Positions 45,652-57,634 of a DNA stretch of 64,000 nucleotides are shown piece after piece. A program made the position numbers and the translations under genes. This DNA is from Rhizobium sp. NRK18 (GTDB taxonomy: Bacteria; Pseudomonadota; Alphaproteobacteria; Rhizobiales; Rhizobiaceae): the NCBI RefSeq assembly GCF_024385575.1, contig NZ_JANFMV010000001.1, positions 1 to 64,000 on the forward strand, read 5' to 3'. Every line of letters starts with the position of its first letter. Positions within the stretch are counted from its first letter, which is position 1. The notes beneath the pieces were generated by a model that worked only from the letters and a program-made list of their open reading frames with translations, did no database searches and was not told where the DNA came from.

Positions 45652-46491
45652 CTATTCGGCGGCAACAAGGCGTGCCGACCGCGCGCCAGATGCCAGTCCG
45701 CTGACCAGCGTCGCCACCGCCTGAACCGTGTCCGCTGTCGCCTTGCCGTCCTTGGTCAGGCTCGACGCGATCTGGTTGACGATCGCCGTGCCGACCACGA
45801 CGCCGTCGGCAGACGCGCCGATCAGCTTGGCATGTTCGGCCGTCTTGACGCCAAAGCCGACGCAGACCGGCAGTTCCGTATGGCCCTTGATCCGCTTCAC
45901 CGCGCCGGAAACCAGCGACGGATCCGGCAGCGACGAGCCGGTAATGCCGTTCATCGAGACAAAATACACGAAACCGGAGGAATTTTGCAGGACCCTCGGC
46001 ATACGCTTGTCATCGGTGGTCGGCGTCGTCAGGCGAATGAAGTTGATGCCCTTGGCGACGGCCGGGATGCAGAGCTCGTCATCCATCTCCGGCGGCAGGT
46101 CGACGACGATGAGGCCGTCAATGCCGGCCTCGATGGCCTCGTCGATGAACTTGTCGACGCCGTGGATGTAGATCGGATTGTAGTAGCCCATCATGACGAT
46201 GGGGGTGTCATTGTCCGTCTTGCGGAAATCGCGGGCGATCTGCAACGTCTTGACGAGCGTCTGGCCGCCTTTGAGCGCGCGCTGGCCGGCCATCTGGATG
46301 GCGGGACCGTCGGCCATCGGGTCGGAGAACGGCATGCCGAGCTCGATGACGTCGGCGCCGGCTGCCGGCAGCGCCTTCATGATGCCGAGCGAGGTTTCGT
46401 AGTCGGGGTCGCCGGCCATGAAATAGGTGACGAGCGCCGGGCGGTTTTCCGCCTTCAGATCAGCGAAGCGTTTGTCCATACGTGCAGTCAT
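45652..46491 (-). CDS. trpA: tryptophan synthase alpha chain
   Basis: TrpA (279 aa) cleaves indole-3-glycerol phosphate. The catalytic Glu is in [15 protein letters not shown] and the Asp in the same region (SDPM); [10 protein letters not shown] and GFGVKT are phosphate-binding motifs. The ATG at 46491 sits 2 bases after the trpB stop; the longer frame to 46554 overlaps trpB. It is part of the trpFBA unit; trpE, trpD and trpC lie elsewhere. Confidence 0.97.
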   Translation of the reverse strand: MTARMDKRFADLKAENRPALVTYFMAGDPDYETSLGIMKALPAAGADVIELGMPFSDPMADGPAIQMAGQRALKGGQTLVKTLQIARDFRKTDNDTPIVMMGYYNPIYIHGVDKFIDEAIEAGIDGLIVVDLPPEMDDELCIPAVAKGINFIRLTTPTTDDKRMPRVLQNSSGFVYFVSMNGITGSSLPDPSLVSGAVKRIKGHTELPVCVGFGVKTAEHAKLIGASADGVVVGTAIVNQIASSLTKDGKATADTVQAVATLVSGLASGARSARLVAAE

Positions 46492-46493
46492 GA

Positions 46494-47714
46494 TCAGAGG
46501 CCCATTCCGAGAATCTTGCCAACGGTGAAGATGTCCTTGTCGCCGCGGCCGCACAGGTTCATCAGGATGATCTGGCCCTTGCCCATCTTCGGCGCGCGCT
46601 TGACCACCTCGGCCAGAGCATGGCTCGGCTCGAGCGCCGGAATGATGCCTTCCGTGCGGGTCAGAAGCTGGAAGGCGGCCAGCGCCTCGTCATCCATGAT
46701 CGGCACATATTCGACACGGCCGCTGTCCTTCAGCCAGGAATGCTCCGGACCGATGCCCGGATAGTCGAGGCCGGCCGAGATCGAATGGCCTTCCTTGATC
46801 TGGCCGTCGCTGTCCTGCAGCAGATAGGTGCGGTTGCCGTGCAGAACACCGGGGCTGCCGGCGGTCAGCGAAGCACAATGCTCTTCGCCGTCGAGGCCCT
46901 TGCCGCCGGCTTCCACGCCAACGATGCGGACCGACTCGTCATCGAGGAACGGATGGAAGAGCCCGATGGCGTTCGAGCCGCCGCCGACGGCAGCGACCAG
47001 CATGTCCGGCAGGCGGCCTTCGGCGGCCATCATCTGTTCCTTGGCTTCTTTGCCGATGACCGACTGGAATTCGCGGACCATTTCCGGATACGGGTGCGGG
47101 CCGGCGGCCGTGCCGATGATATAATAGGTGTCATCGACATTGGTGACCCAGTCACGCAGCGCCTCGTTCATCGCATCCTTCAGCGTGCCGTGACCGGAGG
47201 TCACCGGCTTCACCTCGGCGCCCAAGAGCTTCATGCGGAACACGTTCGGCGCCTGGCGCTCGACGTCGGTGGCGCCCATGTAGACGACGCAGGGAAGGCC
47301 GAAGCGGGCGGCGACGGTCGCGGAGGCAACACCATGCTGGCCGGCGCCGGTTTCGGCGATGATCCGGGTCTTGCCCATGCGCTTGGCAAGCAGGATCTGG
47401 CCGATGCAGTTGTTGATCTTGTGGCTGCCGGTGTGATTGAGCTCGTCGCGCTTGAAGTAGATCTTCGCGCCACCGAGTTCTTCCGTTAGACGCTCGGCGA
47501 AATAGAGCGGGCTCGGACGGCCGATGTAATGCGTGCCCAGATGGGCAAGTTCTGCCTGGAATTCGGCATCGGTCTTTGCCCGGTTCCACTGTTCCTCGAG
47601 TTCGAGGATGAGCGGCATCAGGGTTTCGGCGACGAAGCGCCCACCATAGATGCCAAAACGTCCGTCCTCGTCGGGACCGGACCGGAAGGAATTGGGCAAA
47701 GGCGTCTGGTTCAC
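46494..47714 (-). CDS. trpB: tryptophan synthase beta chain
   Basis: TrpB (406 aa), PLP-dependent, condenses indole with serine. The PLP lysine is in [14 protein letters not shown], the phosphate loop is [13 protein letters not shown], and the mobile-domain motif is [10 protein letters not shown]. It overlaps the trpF stop (ATGA at 47711-47714) and forms the alpha-beta complex with TrpA. Confidence 0.98.
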   Translation of the reverse strand: MNQTPLPNSFRSGPDEDGRFGIYGGRFVAETLMPLILELEEQWNRAKTDAEFQAELAHLGTHYIGRPSPLYFAERLTEELGGAKIYFKRDELNHTGSHKINNCIGQILLAKRMGKTRIIAETGAGQHGVASATVAARFGLPCVVYMGATDVERQAPNVFRMKLLGAEVKPVTSGHGTLKDAMNEALRDWVTNVDDTYYIIGTAAGPHPYPEMVREFQSVIGKEAKEQMMAAEGRLPDMLVAAVGGGSNAIGLFHPFLDDESVRIVGVEAGGKGLDGEEHCASLTAGSPGVLHGNRTYLLQDSDGQIKEGHSISAGLDYPGIGPEHSWLKDSGRVEYVPIMDDEALAAFQLLTRTEGIIPALEPSHALAEVVKRAPKMGKGQIILMNLCGRGDKDIFTVGKILGMGL

Positions 47715-48385
47715 ATCATTCTCCCTGTGCCAGCCGTTTTCATCGGCTTGTCGGGCACCGCATCAAAAAACTGGTCGAGCAAGGCGAGGTCCTTGACCCC
47801 CGGCTCGGATTCCACACCGGAGGATACGTCGATCCCCCTCGCCCCGGTCATCAGAACAGCCGTTCCGACGTTATCCTTGTTCAGGCCCCCGGAAAGCATG
47901 TAATCGATGTGATCGTCAAGACTGTCCATCAGGCTCCAGTCGAAGCTGACGCCGTTGCCGCCGGGCAATTCCGAGCCTTTCGGCGCCTTGGCGTCGAAGA
48001 GGAAACTGTCGGCAACGCCGTCATAGGCATCGACCTTTTTCAGGTCGTCGGCGTCGCGAACCGAAAACACCTTCATCACCGGCAGGCCGAACAGTGCCTT
48101 GAGGTGAAGGATACGCTCCGGGCTTTCACTGCCGTGCAACTGCAGGATATCCGGCTTCAGCAACGCAACGATTTCTTCCAGGGTCTCGTCGTCTGCATCG
48201 ACCGTAACGGCGACGACCTTGACCCGGCCGCGCACCAGATCGGCAAGGCTTCCGGCCACGTCCGGCTCTATGTTGCGCGGGCTTTTCTCGAAGAAAATGA
48301 AGCCGATATGGGTGGCTCCGCGCTCGACAGCGCGCAACACCGCTTCAGGCGTCTTGAGGCCGCAGATCTTGATATCCGGTTTCAT
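47711..48385 (-). CDS. trpF: phosphoribosylanthranilate isomerase
   Basis: TrpF (224 aa), a beta-alpha barrel. The catalytic Cys is in [12 protein letters not shown] and the Asp in GIDVSSGVE, with [10 protein letters not shown] between. It is the first gene of the trpFBA-accD-folC cluster. I see no leader peptide or attenuator in the 58-base gap upstream. Confidence 0.96.
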   Translation of the reverse strand: MKPDIKICGLKTPEAVLRAVERGATHIGFIFFEKSPRNIEPDVAGSLADLVRGRVKVVAVTVDADDETLEEIVALLKPDILQLHGSESPERILHLKALFGLPVMKVFSVRDADDLKKVDAYDGVADSFLFDAKAPKGSELPGGNGVSFDWSLMDSLDDHIDYMLSGGLNKDNVGTAVLMTGARGIDVSSGVESEPGVKDLALLDQFFDAVPDKPMKTAGTGRMM

Positions 48386-48443
48386 CTGGGCGGAAGTGAC
48401 ATGAAACGGTAAAAGAGTCGAGAAAAATCGCCATCTGCGGCCG

Positions 48444-49217
48444 TCAGAGGGCCGACGGTCCGAAGTCGATCGCGTGAAGCAGCGTGCCGTTCTTCTTCAG
48501 CCATGCCTTGGCCTCGTCCGTTCGCGGGCAGAGCCTTTCGCACAGCGCCCAGAAGCGCGGGCCATGGTTCATTTCGCGAAGGTGGGCCACTTCATGGGCT
48601 GCGAGGTAATCAATGACGAAGGGGGGAGCCATGACGATGCGCCAGGAGAACGACAGCTTGCCGTCGCTCGAACACGAGCCCCAACGGCTGCGCGTATCCT
48701 TCATAGTGATCGACTTGAACGGCCGACCGGCGGCCCTGGCATGGATTGCCACATAGGTTTCGATGTCGCCGCGCGCTTCCTTCTTCAGGAAGTCTGCGAT
48801 GCGGCGACCGGTGTGTTCTTCCATGCCGCTGACGGTGAGGATGCGGTTGCCATCGCGTTCGATGCTCCGGGTAAGTCCGCGCAGCTTGCCGGTGTGCTCG
48901 ATCAGATGGCGGACGCCGCGCAGGCTGATTTCAGCGCCGTCGCGAAGCGTTCGGTCGTCTGAGAAACGGGACAGTCTGTCGGCCAGCCACTCCTGATGAC
49001 GGCGCAGGAAATCGTCGACATCGCGGCGCGGCACTCCGGGCGGCACGGTCATCTTCAGGAGATTTCCGCCGGGCTCGATCCTCAATGTGATTCTTGTCGA
49101 GCGCGGGTTGCTGCGGATAACGAGCGGCATCGGCCTGCCATCGACATCAATGGTCGTCTTGACCACGCCGGGTGGCTTCGGCGACTTTTTCCTGACACGC
49201 TCAATCAATCCGAACAT
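48444..49217 (-). CDS. YgjP-type M48/DUF45 metallopeptidase
   Basis: 257-aa zinc-metallopeptidase-like protein of the YgjP/WLM (DUF45) group. HEVAH at 208-212 gives two His ligands and the catalytic Glu, and His218 in REMNHGPRFW is the third. The preceding SRWGSCSSDGKLSFSWR is the family hallmark. No signal peptide is seen. It starts 58 bases beyond trpF on the same strand. The substrate is unknown. Confidence 0.88.
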   Translation of the reverse strand: MFGLIERVRKKSPKPPGVVKTTIDVDGRPMPLVIRSNPRSTRITLRIEPGGNLLKMTVPPGVPRRDVDDFLRRHQEWLADRLSRFSDDRTLRDGAEISLRGVRHLIEHTGKLRGLTRSIERDGNRILTVSGMEEHTGRRIADFLKKEARGDIETYVAIHARAAGRPFKSITMKDTRSRWGSCSSDGKLSFSWRIVMAPPFVIDYLAAHEVAHLREMNHGPRFWALCERLCPRTDEAKAWLKKNGTLLHAIDFGPSAL

Positions 49218-49251
49218 GCCTTCCTTCTATCCGATTCGAATCTGTTGGGGA

Positions 49252-49283
49252 CAAACAAAAACCGGCATCCATTCGATGCCGGT
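49252..49283 (-). terminator. terminator of the DUF2852 gene
   Basis: ACCGGCATC (49261-49269) pairs with GATGCCGGT (49275-49283) over a 5-base loop. On the minus strand it is followed by TTTTGTTTG. Confidence 0.88.
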
Positions 49284-49311
49284 CCTCTTCTCATGGCAAC
49301 GGTTCCAAGGC

Positions 49312-49758
49312 TCAGGAGCCTGTGTAACCGGGGACCGGATTGCCGTTGTTGCCGCCATCCTGTCGCTTGGACGGACGGTCACGCATGAAACGGTCGAACT
49401 CTTCCTGGTCCCGCGCCCTGCGCAGTTCGCGCATGTACTCGTCGAAGTCGGCACGCATCTCATCGAGCTTGCGGCGTTCTTCTTCCAGCCGTTCCAGTTC
49501 CTGCCGGCGCCAGTCGTCGAAGGCGACGTTGCCGGTAGAGAAATGCGGACGGCCGTATCGGCTACGGCTCGACCTGCAGCCGGCAAAGAGTCCGTCTGCT
49601 TTCGAGTTCATGTCCCGCTTGAATTCCTGCAAGCGTTCGCCGAACAGGATGTAGGCGAGCATAGCCAGGCCGAGAGGCCAGAAAATGACGAAGCCCAACA
49701 CCATCAGTGCGATCGTTGCCGGCGTCCAGTCGGGACGAAGCAATGCTGACTGGTTCAT
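49312..49758 (-). CDS. DUF2852 membrane protein
   Basis: 148-aa protein common in Rhizobiales. One transmembrane segment lies near 15-40 (ALMVLGFVIFWPLGLAMLAYILF), then a strongly charged coiled-coil-like region (about 80-125, ELERLEEERRKLDEM and FDEYMRELRRARDQEEF). The tail is Gly/Asn-rich. No catalytic motif is present and function is unknown. It has its own terminator. Confidence 0.82.
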   Translation of the reverse strand: MNQSALLRPDWTPATIALMVLGFVIFWPLGLAMLAYILFGERLQEFKRDMNSKADGLFAGCRSSRSRYGRPHFSTGNVAFDDWRRQELERLEEERRKLDEMRADFDEYMRELRRARDQEEFDRFMRDRPSKRQDGGNNGNPVPGYTGS

Positions 49759-49928
49759 TGTGAGTTACCTCGCTTTCCTCGGACCGGCAGGATGCCGAAC
49801 CGATGAGTTTGATGTGGTAACCCTCCAATTCGGGTTCAAGCATATGGCATCCGAATTCGGACAATCGCCTGTTCTGCAAGCGATTTATCGGAATGCCTCT
49901 TGCAGCGGAAGCGGCGGTGCCGGACGCT

Positions 49929-51203
49929 TCAGGCCTTCCCGCCTTCGATGACCCGCGGGCTCATGGCCTTGCGGCCGCCGCTGTGGGCGCGGGCAAAATC
50001 GACGATCATCGGAACGATGTCGCGGCGGAACCTCGACCCGTTGAAGACGCCGTAATGGCCGACATCGGCCTGCACGTAATGCATCCGCTTTTCGTTCGGG
50101 ATGCCCGGGCAGATGAAATGCGCGGCTTCCGTCTGGCCGACACCGGAGATGTCGTCGTTCTGGCCCTCGACAGTCAGAAGGCCGACATTGCGGATTGCCT
50201 TGGTATCGACCTTGCGCCCGCGATGTTTGAAGCGGCCGTTGGGAAGCGAATGCTTGATGAAAACCTCGTCGACCGTCTGCAGATAGAATTCCGCCGTCAG
50301 GTCCATGACAGCAAGATATTCGTCATAGAAGTCGCGATGCTTTTCCGCCGAATCGCCGTCGTTCTTCACCATGTGGAAGAAGAAATCCTTCTGGGCAATC
50401 ATGTGGCGGTCGAGGTTCATCGACATGAAGCCGGAGAGCTGCAAGAAACCTGGATAGACGGGGCGCATGAAACCCGGCTGCGGCCACGGCACATTCATGA
50501 TCACATTGTCACGGAACCAGTCGAGCGGCTTGCTCTGGGCCAGCTTGTTGACCGCCGTCGGATTGACGCGCGTGTCGATCGGGCCACCCATCAGGGTCAT
50601 GGTCGCCGGCACGCAGGGGTCCGCATCCATTTCCATCACGCCCACGGCGGCAAGCAGCGGAACCGACGGCTGGCAGACGCCGACGGCATTCACACCCGGT
50701 CCCATGAACTGGAAGATGTCGATCAGGTAGTCGATGAAGTCGTCGAGATCGAAGCGGCCTTCCGACACCGGCACCATGCGGGCATCCACCCAATCGGTGA
50801 TGTAGACATCGGCATGCGGCAACAGCGCCTCGACCGTGCCGCGCAGCAATGTGGCGTAATGGCCGGACATCGGCGCGACGAGCAGGATGCGGGGATCCTT
50901 GCCATGATTGGCAGGGAGAACACGCTCGAAATGAATGAGGTTGCAGAATGGCCGGGACCAGATGACCTTTTCATGGACGGACACGCGCTCACCACCGACC
51001 TCGGTCTCGGTCAAGCCGAATTCCGGCTTGCCGTAGCGCCGGGTGGATCGCTCGAACACCTCCAGCGCGGCGGCGACCGATCGGCCAAGCATCGTGTGGG
51101 ACAAGGGGTTCAGCGGATTGCGATAGGCCATCCGCCACCAATCCGCCCCTGCCCTGAACGGCGCGACCATGGCATGGTTCAATTCATAGAGCTGATAAAA
51201 CAT
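49929..51203 (-). CDS. phaZ: intracellular polyhydroxyalkanoate depolymerase
   Basis: PhaZ (424 aa) degrades stored PHB granules. The nucleophile motif is VGVCQPSVP with Cys177, the cysteine-type box of intracellular PHB depolymerases, plus APMSGHYATLLRGTV. The ATG at 51203 has GGTGG 8 bases upstream; the GTG at 51215 is less likely. The divergent nitroreductase is 432 bases away. PHB is a key carbon store in rhizobia. Confidence 0.95.
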   Translation of the reverse strand: MFYQLYELNHAMVAPFRAGADWWRMAYRNPLNPLSHTMLGRSVAAALEVFERSTRRYGKPEFGLTETEVGGERVSVHEKVIWSRPFCNLIHFERVLPANHGKDPRILLVAPMSGHYATLLRGTVEALLPHADVYITDWVDARMVPVSEGRFDLDDFIDYLIDIFQFMGPGVNAVGVCQPSVPLLAAVGVMEMDADPCVPATMTLMGGPIDTRVNPTAVNKLAQSKPLDWFRDNVIMNVPWPQPGFMRPVYPGFLQLSGFMSMNLDRHMIAQKDFFFHMVKNDGDSAEKHRDFYDEYLAVMDLTAEFYLQTVDEVFIKHSLPNGRFKHRGRKVDTKAIRNVGLLTVEGQNDDISGVGQTEAAHFICPGIPNEKRMHYVQADVGHYGVFNGSRFRRDIVPMIVDFARAHSGGRKAMSPRVIEGGKA

Positions 51204-51635
51204 GGGAAATGCCACCTTTCTGGTCCGGATATCCCACGCAGCTTGCCCATGGCTTGTCGGCGCCGCGTCTTCTGCGCTTCCTTTTCATGAAGGAAGCTGC
51301 CGGTCCTGCCGGCATTCGGGATGTCCGTCATGTCTTTACCTGGAGCCGAGGACAGATTTTTCCAGCCGACTTCCACGTTTTCCATCCGACCGTAGCAGGT
51401 TTCTTTTGCGGCGCAACAGCTGCCTTGTCGCAACGCAAGAAACGTGCTCCGCTCTACACTTGCCGGCTGGTGCTCTCGCGCTATGTTTCACATACAACTG
51501 TGCGTGCGCGCGACAGCCCACGGTCATACCTTAGCCGGATTCCACCCCAGGATTCGGAACCAAAGCGAACTCCCAGGTCGTGTTTCACGTGAATCACGCG
51601 CGTATTCGATTTATATTCCTTCAGAGGCAATACAG
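51204..51635. other. phaZ-nitroreductase divergent gap
   Basis: 432 bases with promoters of both genes presumably inside. The only strong element is the parS-like site at 51581-51596. A weak TTGC-GGC-GCAA dyad lies near 51405. Overlapping open frames here lack ribosome sites and known motifs; I see no gene. Confidence 0.6.
51581..51596. promoter_or_regulatory. parS-like centromere site 1
   Basis: TGTTTCACGTGAATCA matches the bacterial parS consensus TGTTTCACGTGAAACA at 15 of 16 positions. It lies 40 bases before the nitroreductase start and about 11 kb from the predicted origin, as expected for a ParB-loading site. Confidence 0.82.
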
Positions 51636-52235
51636 ATGTCCTTCCTTCATCCGAGAAAACCCGCCCACGACATCGATCCACTGTTCGCAAATCGCTGGTC
51701 GCCGCGCTCGTTCACCAGCGATCCTTTGCCGGAGTCCGATCTCAAGATCATTCTCGAAGCAGCGCGTTGGGCGCCGTCCGGCAGCAATCGCCAGCCGTGG
51801 CGTTTTATCTACGGCCTGCGCGGCACGCCCGCATGGGAGAAAATCGGACCGGTGCTGATGGACTCCAACTTCCGCTGGGCGCGCAATGCAGGCGCGCTGA
51901 TCCTGGTCTACTCCAGACAGACGATCCGGGACGACAAGACGGGTGAATCGAAGAATCTCTACAGCCATGCCTTCGATGCAGGTGCCGCCTGGGTATCGCT
52001 TGCTCTGCAGGCGTCCAAACTCGGCTATCATGCCCATGCCATGGGCGGTATTCACCACGACAAGGCCATGGACATCTTCTCCGTCCCCAGGGACTTCCGT
52101 CCAGAGGTTGCCATCGCCGTCGGCAAGATGGGCTCCCCGGACGACCTGCCGGAGGAGCTGCGTCTGCGAGAGGTGCCGAGCGACCGGCTGCCGCTCGACG
52201 CGATTGCCGGTGAAGGGACCTTCCCGGAAGGCTGA
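51636..52235 (+). CDS. nitroreductase family protein
   Basis: 199-aa FMN-dependent nitroreductase-fold enzyme. The N-terminal FMN motif is RWSPRSFTSDP and the second is ARWAPSGSNRQPWRF; MGGIHHDKA lies near the middle. AGAGG precedes the ATG at 51636; the frame upstream covers the parS-like site and is unlikely. The natural substrate is unknown. A strong bidirectional terminator separates it from gyrB. Confidence 0.9.
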   Translation: MSFLHPRKPAHDIDPLFANRWSPRSFTSDPLPESDLKIILEAARWAPSGSNRQPWRFIYGLRGTPAWEKIGPVLMDSNFRWARNAGALILVYSRQTIRDDKTGESKNLYSHAFDAGAAWVSLALQASKLGYHAHAMGGIHHDKAMDIFSVPRDFRPEVAIAVGKMGSPDDLPEELRLREVPSDRLPLDAIAGEGTFPEG

Positions 52236-52280
52236 AACAGAAAGACCCGCCGGACGATATCCGGCGGGTCTTTCAGTTTC
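52234..52280. terminator. bidirectional terminator, nitroreductase/gyrB
   Basis: AAAGACCCGCCGG (52241-52253) pairs with CCGGCGGGTCTTT (52261-52273), and the pairing extends outward through GAAAC/GTTTC with one mismatch, giving an approximately 20-bp stem. It lies between convergent genes. Confidence 0.9.
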
Positions 52281-52298
52281 ATTCCGAAATATGGCCGG

Positions 52299-54734
<2,436 letters not shown>

Positions 54735-54878
54735 CTAAGAGGTCTTTCACTGTTGACGGAATAAGGCGGCAACCCTTGCGAATCACCGTTTTTGTCCCTG
54801 TCGGACTATAGGGAATTTGCCGCAACTTCCAAATCCATGGCGAAGCAATGTGGCATAAAACGGGGGATGACGGGCCGT

Positions 54879-55244
54879 TCACTCACCGCCTGACCGCTTT
54901 TCCAGGATCGCCGTCAGTTCCCGCACCGTTTCCGGTGACAATTCCCTTATCGCATGTGCGAGCCGATTGGCAAATTCGGTGTGTCCGGGAGGAAGGCCGG
55001 ACGTATCGACGACGACCCGCGGATGGGACATGCCGGCGATCGAGAAGAGTTCGTCGGCTTCATCCCAGATGATGTTGAAATAGCCGGCCACCCTTTGCAG
55101 GAAATCGAAGCTCGGCGGACTTCTTCTGCCGTGCTCGAGCGCCGACAGGTAGGCCGCCGATACGCCGATTGCCGCGGCCATCTGCTTTTGCGAGACGCCC
55201 TTCGACTTTCGGAGCGTCCGCATGGCTTCGCCGAACGGCGTCAT
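54879..55244 (-). CDS. XRE-family transcriptional regulator
   Basis: 121-aa regulator. A Cro/CI-type helix-turn-helix lies at about 5-60: MRTLRKSKGVSQKQMAAAIG and SAAYLSALEHGRRSPP. The C-terminal 60 residues are not a known domain to me. It overlaps the Smr gene stop by 4 bases (ATGA at 55241-55244). The target is unknown; gyrB is the next gene downstream. An xre-smr pairing upstream of gyrB is, I believe, conserved in rhizobia. Confidence 0.85.
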   Translation of the reverse strand: MTPFGEAMRTLRKSKGVSQKQMAAAIGVSAAYLSALEHGRRSPPSFDFLQRVAGYFNIIWDEADELFSIAGMSHPRVVVDTSGLPPGHTEFANRLAHAIRELSPETVRELTAILEKRSGGE

Positions 55245-55813
55245 GACTTGTCTTCCCTGACACGTGATAGGCGGACATAGATGGCGCCCTCTCCTCCGTG
55301 CCGGTCGGCGGCGGTTTCATAGGATGAGATCAGGAAACGGAACTCCGGCTTTCGGAACCAGATCGGCACCGCCCGCTTCAGGGCGCCATCGCTGCCCATC
55401 GAGCGTCCCTTGCCTGTGATCACCAGCACATGGCGCATGCCGCGTTCATGGGCCCGGATGATGAAATCGAGCAGCATGTTGTGCGCCTCGCTCTGGACGA
55501 GGCCATGCAGGTCGATGCGGCCTTCGAGCGGCAAATGCCCTTTCTGCAACTTGCGCTTCACCGGCCGCTCGAGCGGATGGTGAATGCCTTTCGGCTTCTC
55601 CTGCGGTGGCGCCTGGTAAGAGGGCACATCCCAGTCATCCGGCTTCGCCTTGACGACGGGCGGAGATACGGGCGCCGCCAGCATGTCGCCGAATTCATCC
55701 TCTTCCCGCTCTTCGGCAAAGGTATCCATCCGGCCAGGCAACGGCTTCGTGGTGCGCGCGACCTTGCCCCAGAGAATGCGCTCCTCGCGGCTGAGTTTGC
55801 GGTCCCGGGCCAT
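55241..55813 (-). CDS. Smr domain protein (MutS2 C-terminal-like)
   Basis: 190-aa protein with a C-terminal Smr domain (about 96-186): GRIDLHGLVQSEAHNMLLDF and VLVITGKGRSMG, then the R-rich end. Smr domains bind and nick nucleic acids (structure-specific nuclease activity in MutS2 and E. coli SmrB). The N-terminal 90 residues are polar and Pro-rich. Its start overlaps the mltA stop (TGATG), so it is translationally coupled. Confidence 0.9.
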   Translation of the reverse strand: MARDRKLSREERILWGKVARTTKPLPGRMDTFAEEREEDEFGDMLAAPVSPPVVKAKPDDWDVPSYQAPPQEKPKGIHHPLERPVKRKLQKGHLPLEGRIDLHGLVQSEAHNMLLDFIIRAHERGMRHVLVITGKGRSMGSDGALKRAVPIWFRKPEFRFLISSYETAADRHGGEGAIYVRLSRVREDKS

Positions 55814-56928
55814 CAGCGGTATCTCGCGGCCGCGGCCTTGGGCAGAAGAATGTAGAAGTCGGCCGGACAGGCGACCGCGCCGGCCATTTCGCCCGCCTCA
55901 TCGCCCGAGCCCGTAAAGATATCGCCACGCGCCGGGCCGGTGATGGCGGAGCCTGTATCCAGCGCCAGCATCAGCCTGGCGAAGTGACCATCTCTGTCCA
56001 TGTGGGTGATGGCTTCGCTGACGATATAGAAGGGAAATCCGAAGGTGTGGATGCGACGGTCGACGGCCAGCGATCGACCCGCCACCAGCGGCACCTTCGC
56101 GGCGGCGATCGGTCCCTTGGTGACATCGTCGACGGCGGCTTCGCGGAAGAAGATATAGGAACGGTTCTGCCAGTAGACATCGTCGGCGCGATCCGGGTTT
56201 GCCTCCAGCCAGGCCCGGATCGACTGCATGGAGATCGCTTCGCGGGCGATTTCCCCCCTCTCGATCAGGAGCTTGCCGATGCCGGAAAAGCGATGTCCGG
56301 CCTTTGCGGCGTAGGTGATGCGCTTCAGACTGCCGTCGGGATAGCGCAGCCGCGCGGCACCCTGCACATGGGTGAAGAAGACATCGGCGCGGGATTTCGC
56401 CCAGGCGATCTCCAGCCCGCGTCCTTCCAGATAGCCGCGCTCGATTGTGCCTCGATCGGGATAATAGGAGATGACGCCGTCCCGCTGCAGCCCGAATTCA
56501 TAATAGTCATCCATACCGGCCGGTCGATTGGCATCGTTGACGTCGACCAGATCATCGGGCCTCCGGTAGAAGGGATAGCGGAACGTCTCGTCCGGAGCGG
56601 CGGAGACTTCAACTTCCGGCTCGAAGAAGGCGGTTACGAAGCCGCGCTCGCCATCCTTGCGGCGGATGAGAAACGGTTCACATGTCGCCTCGAAGAAGGC
56701 GCGCCAGGTCTCCGGGCTTTCGCCGCTGAGCCCCGCCGCCTGCTCGAGAAGCGAAACGAGATCGCCAGCCGTGAGGCCCAACGATCCCGTCTTGTAAGGT
56801 TTTGCGGATTTGAGGTGGACGAGGCAATCACACATGGCACCGGCCAGCGAGGATGGATCGTCCTCCTGCCATCGCGGCAGGTCAGCGAAGGAAACCGGCC
56901 TGAGTTCGAAATCCTGTCCTTCGGTCAT
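55813..56928 (-). CDS. mltA: MltA family lytic murein transglycosylase
   Basis: 371-aa MltA-type protein. Domain signatures include VTAFFEPEVEVS (family TGYYEP-like), the barrel central part, and the 3D domain LALDTGSAITGPARGDIFTGSG with the catalytic Asp region. No signal peptide or lipobox is visible from the ATG at 56928, nor in the longer frame from 56982, although E. coli MltA is an outer-membrane lipoprotein. It lies 4 bases after the tim44 gene and overlaps smr. Export route is an open question. Confidence 0.88.
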   Translation of the reverse strand: MTEGQDFELRPVSFADLPRWQEDDPSSLAGAMCDCLVHLKSAKPYKTGSLGLTAGDLVSLLEQAAGLSGESPETWRAFFEATCEPFLIRRKDGERGFVTAFFEPEVEVSAAPDETFRYPFYRRPDDLVDVNDANRPAGMDDYYEFGLQRDGVISYYPDRGTIERGYLEGRGLEIAWAKSRADVFFTHVQGAARLRYPDGSLKRITYAAKAGHRFSGIGKLLIERGEIAREAISMQSIRAWLEANPDRADDVYWQNRSYIFFREAAVDDVTKGPIAAAKVPLVAGRSLAVDRRIHTFGFPFYIVSEAITHMDRDGHFARLMLALDTGSAITGPARGDIFTGSGDEAGEMAGAVACPADFYILLPKAAAARYR

Positions 56929-56932
56929 GGGA

Positions 56933-57634
56933 TCAGGATTCGGTTGCGACCAGCTTCCAGTTCGGATCACGCGAACGGACATCGCGGGCGAATGTCCAGA
57001 TGTCGTTGATCTCGGCGACTTCCTCCGCGCTTCCGTCGATCATCGTTCCGCTCTTGTCGTAGGTCGCAGAAATCATCTGGCTGACGATCTTGAGCTTGAT
57101 CATGGCTTCGGCATCGCGGACTTCGGCCTGAACGATGTCGATCTTGTCGATGCCGACAAAGGTCGACTTCACCGTTTCGCCGCGGCTTTCCCGATCGGCA
57201 ATCGCCCGGTCAAATCCTTCATAGACCTCCCTCGAGAGAAGACCCTTAAGGGTGGCGCGGTCGCCTTCGGCAAACGCCATCACGATCATCTCATAGGCCA
57301 TGCGCGCACCCTTGACGAATTCCTTCGGATCGAAGGCGGGGTCCGCATCGACGAATGCGCGCAGCGAGCGGTTGATCTCGGTGTCGGGTTTGGCGAAACT
57401 GTCCACCGCAGCGTAGCGGTCTTCGTCTGCGGTCCCGTCCTCATTCCGCCGGGAGATGGTGACGACCTTGTCGGCCGGATCGCTTCCCGGTCCCTTGGCC
57501 ATGTCACGGGCATTATAGGGTTCGTAGGGCGGCTTCTCATTGCCGGTGCGTCGACCGAGAACGCTGCGAAGCTGCAGAAAAATCAGGACTGCGGCGACGA
57601 GAAAAAAGAGGGTTACAAAATCGTTGGTGCCCAT
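56933..57634 (-). CDS. timA: Tim44/TimA family membrane protein
   Basis: 233-aa protein. An N-terminal hydrophobic anchor (about 6-24, FVTLFFLVAAVLIFLQL) is followed by a charged linker and a C-terminal Tim44-like domain (about 88-233) of the TimA type. The mitochondrial relative is the import motor subunit Tim44; TimA in Caulobacter is membrane-associated with unclear function. The ATG at 57634 gives this anchor; the frame to 57700 adds an unconvincing 22 residues. It is first of the timA-mltA-smr-xre cluster and is divergent from fxsA. Confidence 0.85.
   Translation of the reverse strand: MGTNDFVTLFFLVAAVLIFLQLRSVLGRRTGNEKPPYEPYNARDMAKGPGSDPADKVVTISRRNEDGTADEDRYAAVDSFAKPDTEINRSLRAFVDADPAFDPKEFVKGARMAYEMIVMAFAEGDRATLKGLLSREVYEGFDRAIADRESRGETVKSTFVGIDKIDIVQAEVRDAEAMIKLKIVSQMISATYDKSGTMIDGSAEEVAEINDIWTFARDVRSRDPNWKLVATES

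Noticed and set aside
49233..49242. GATTCGAATC as a tRNA T-arm
   Set aside because: The 10-bp palindrome has no acceptor, anticodon or D-arm around it and sits in the metallopeptidase leader.
51484..51499. TGTTTCACATACAACT as a third parS site
   Set aside because: Only the left half matches parS; about 10 of 16 positions overall and no inverted symmetry.
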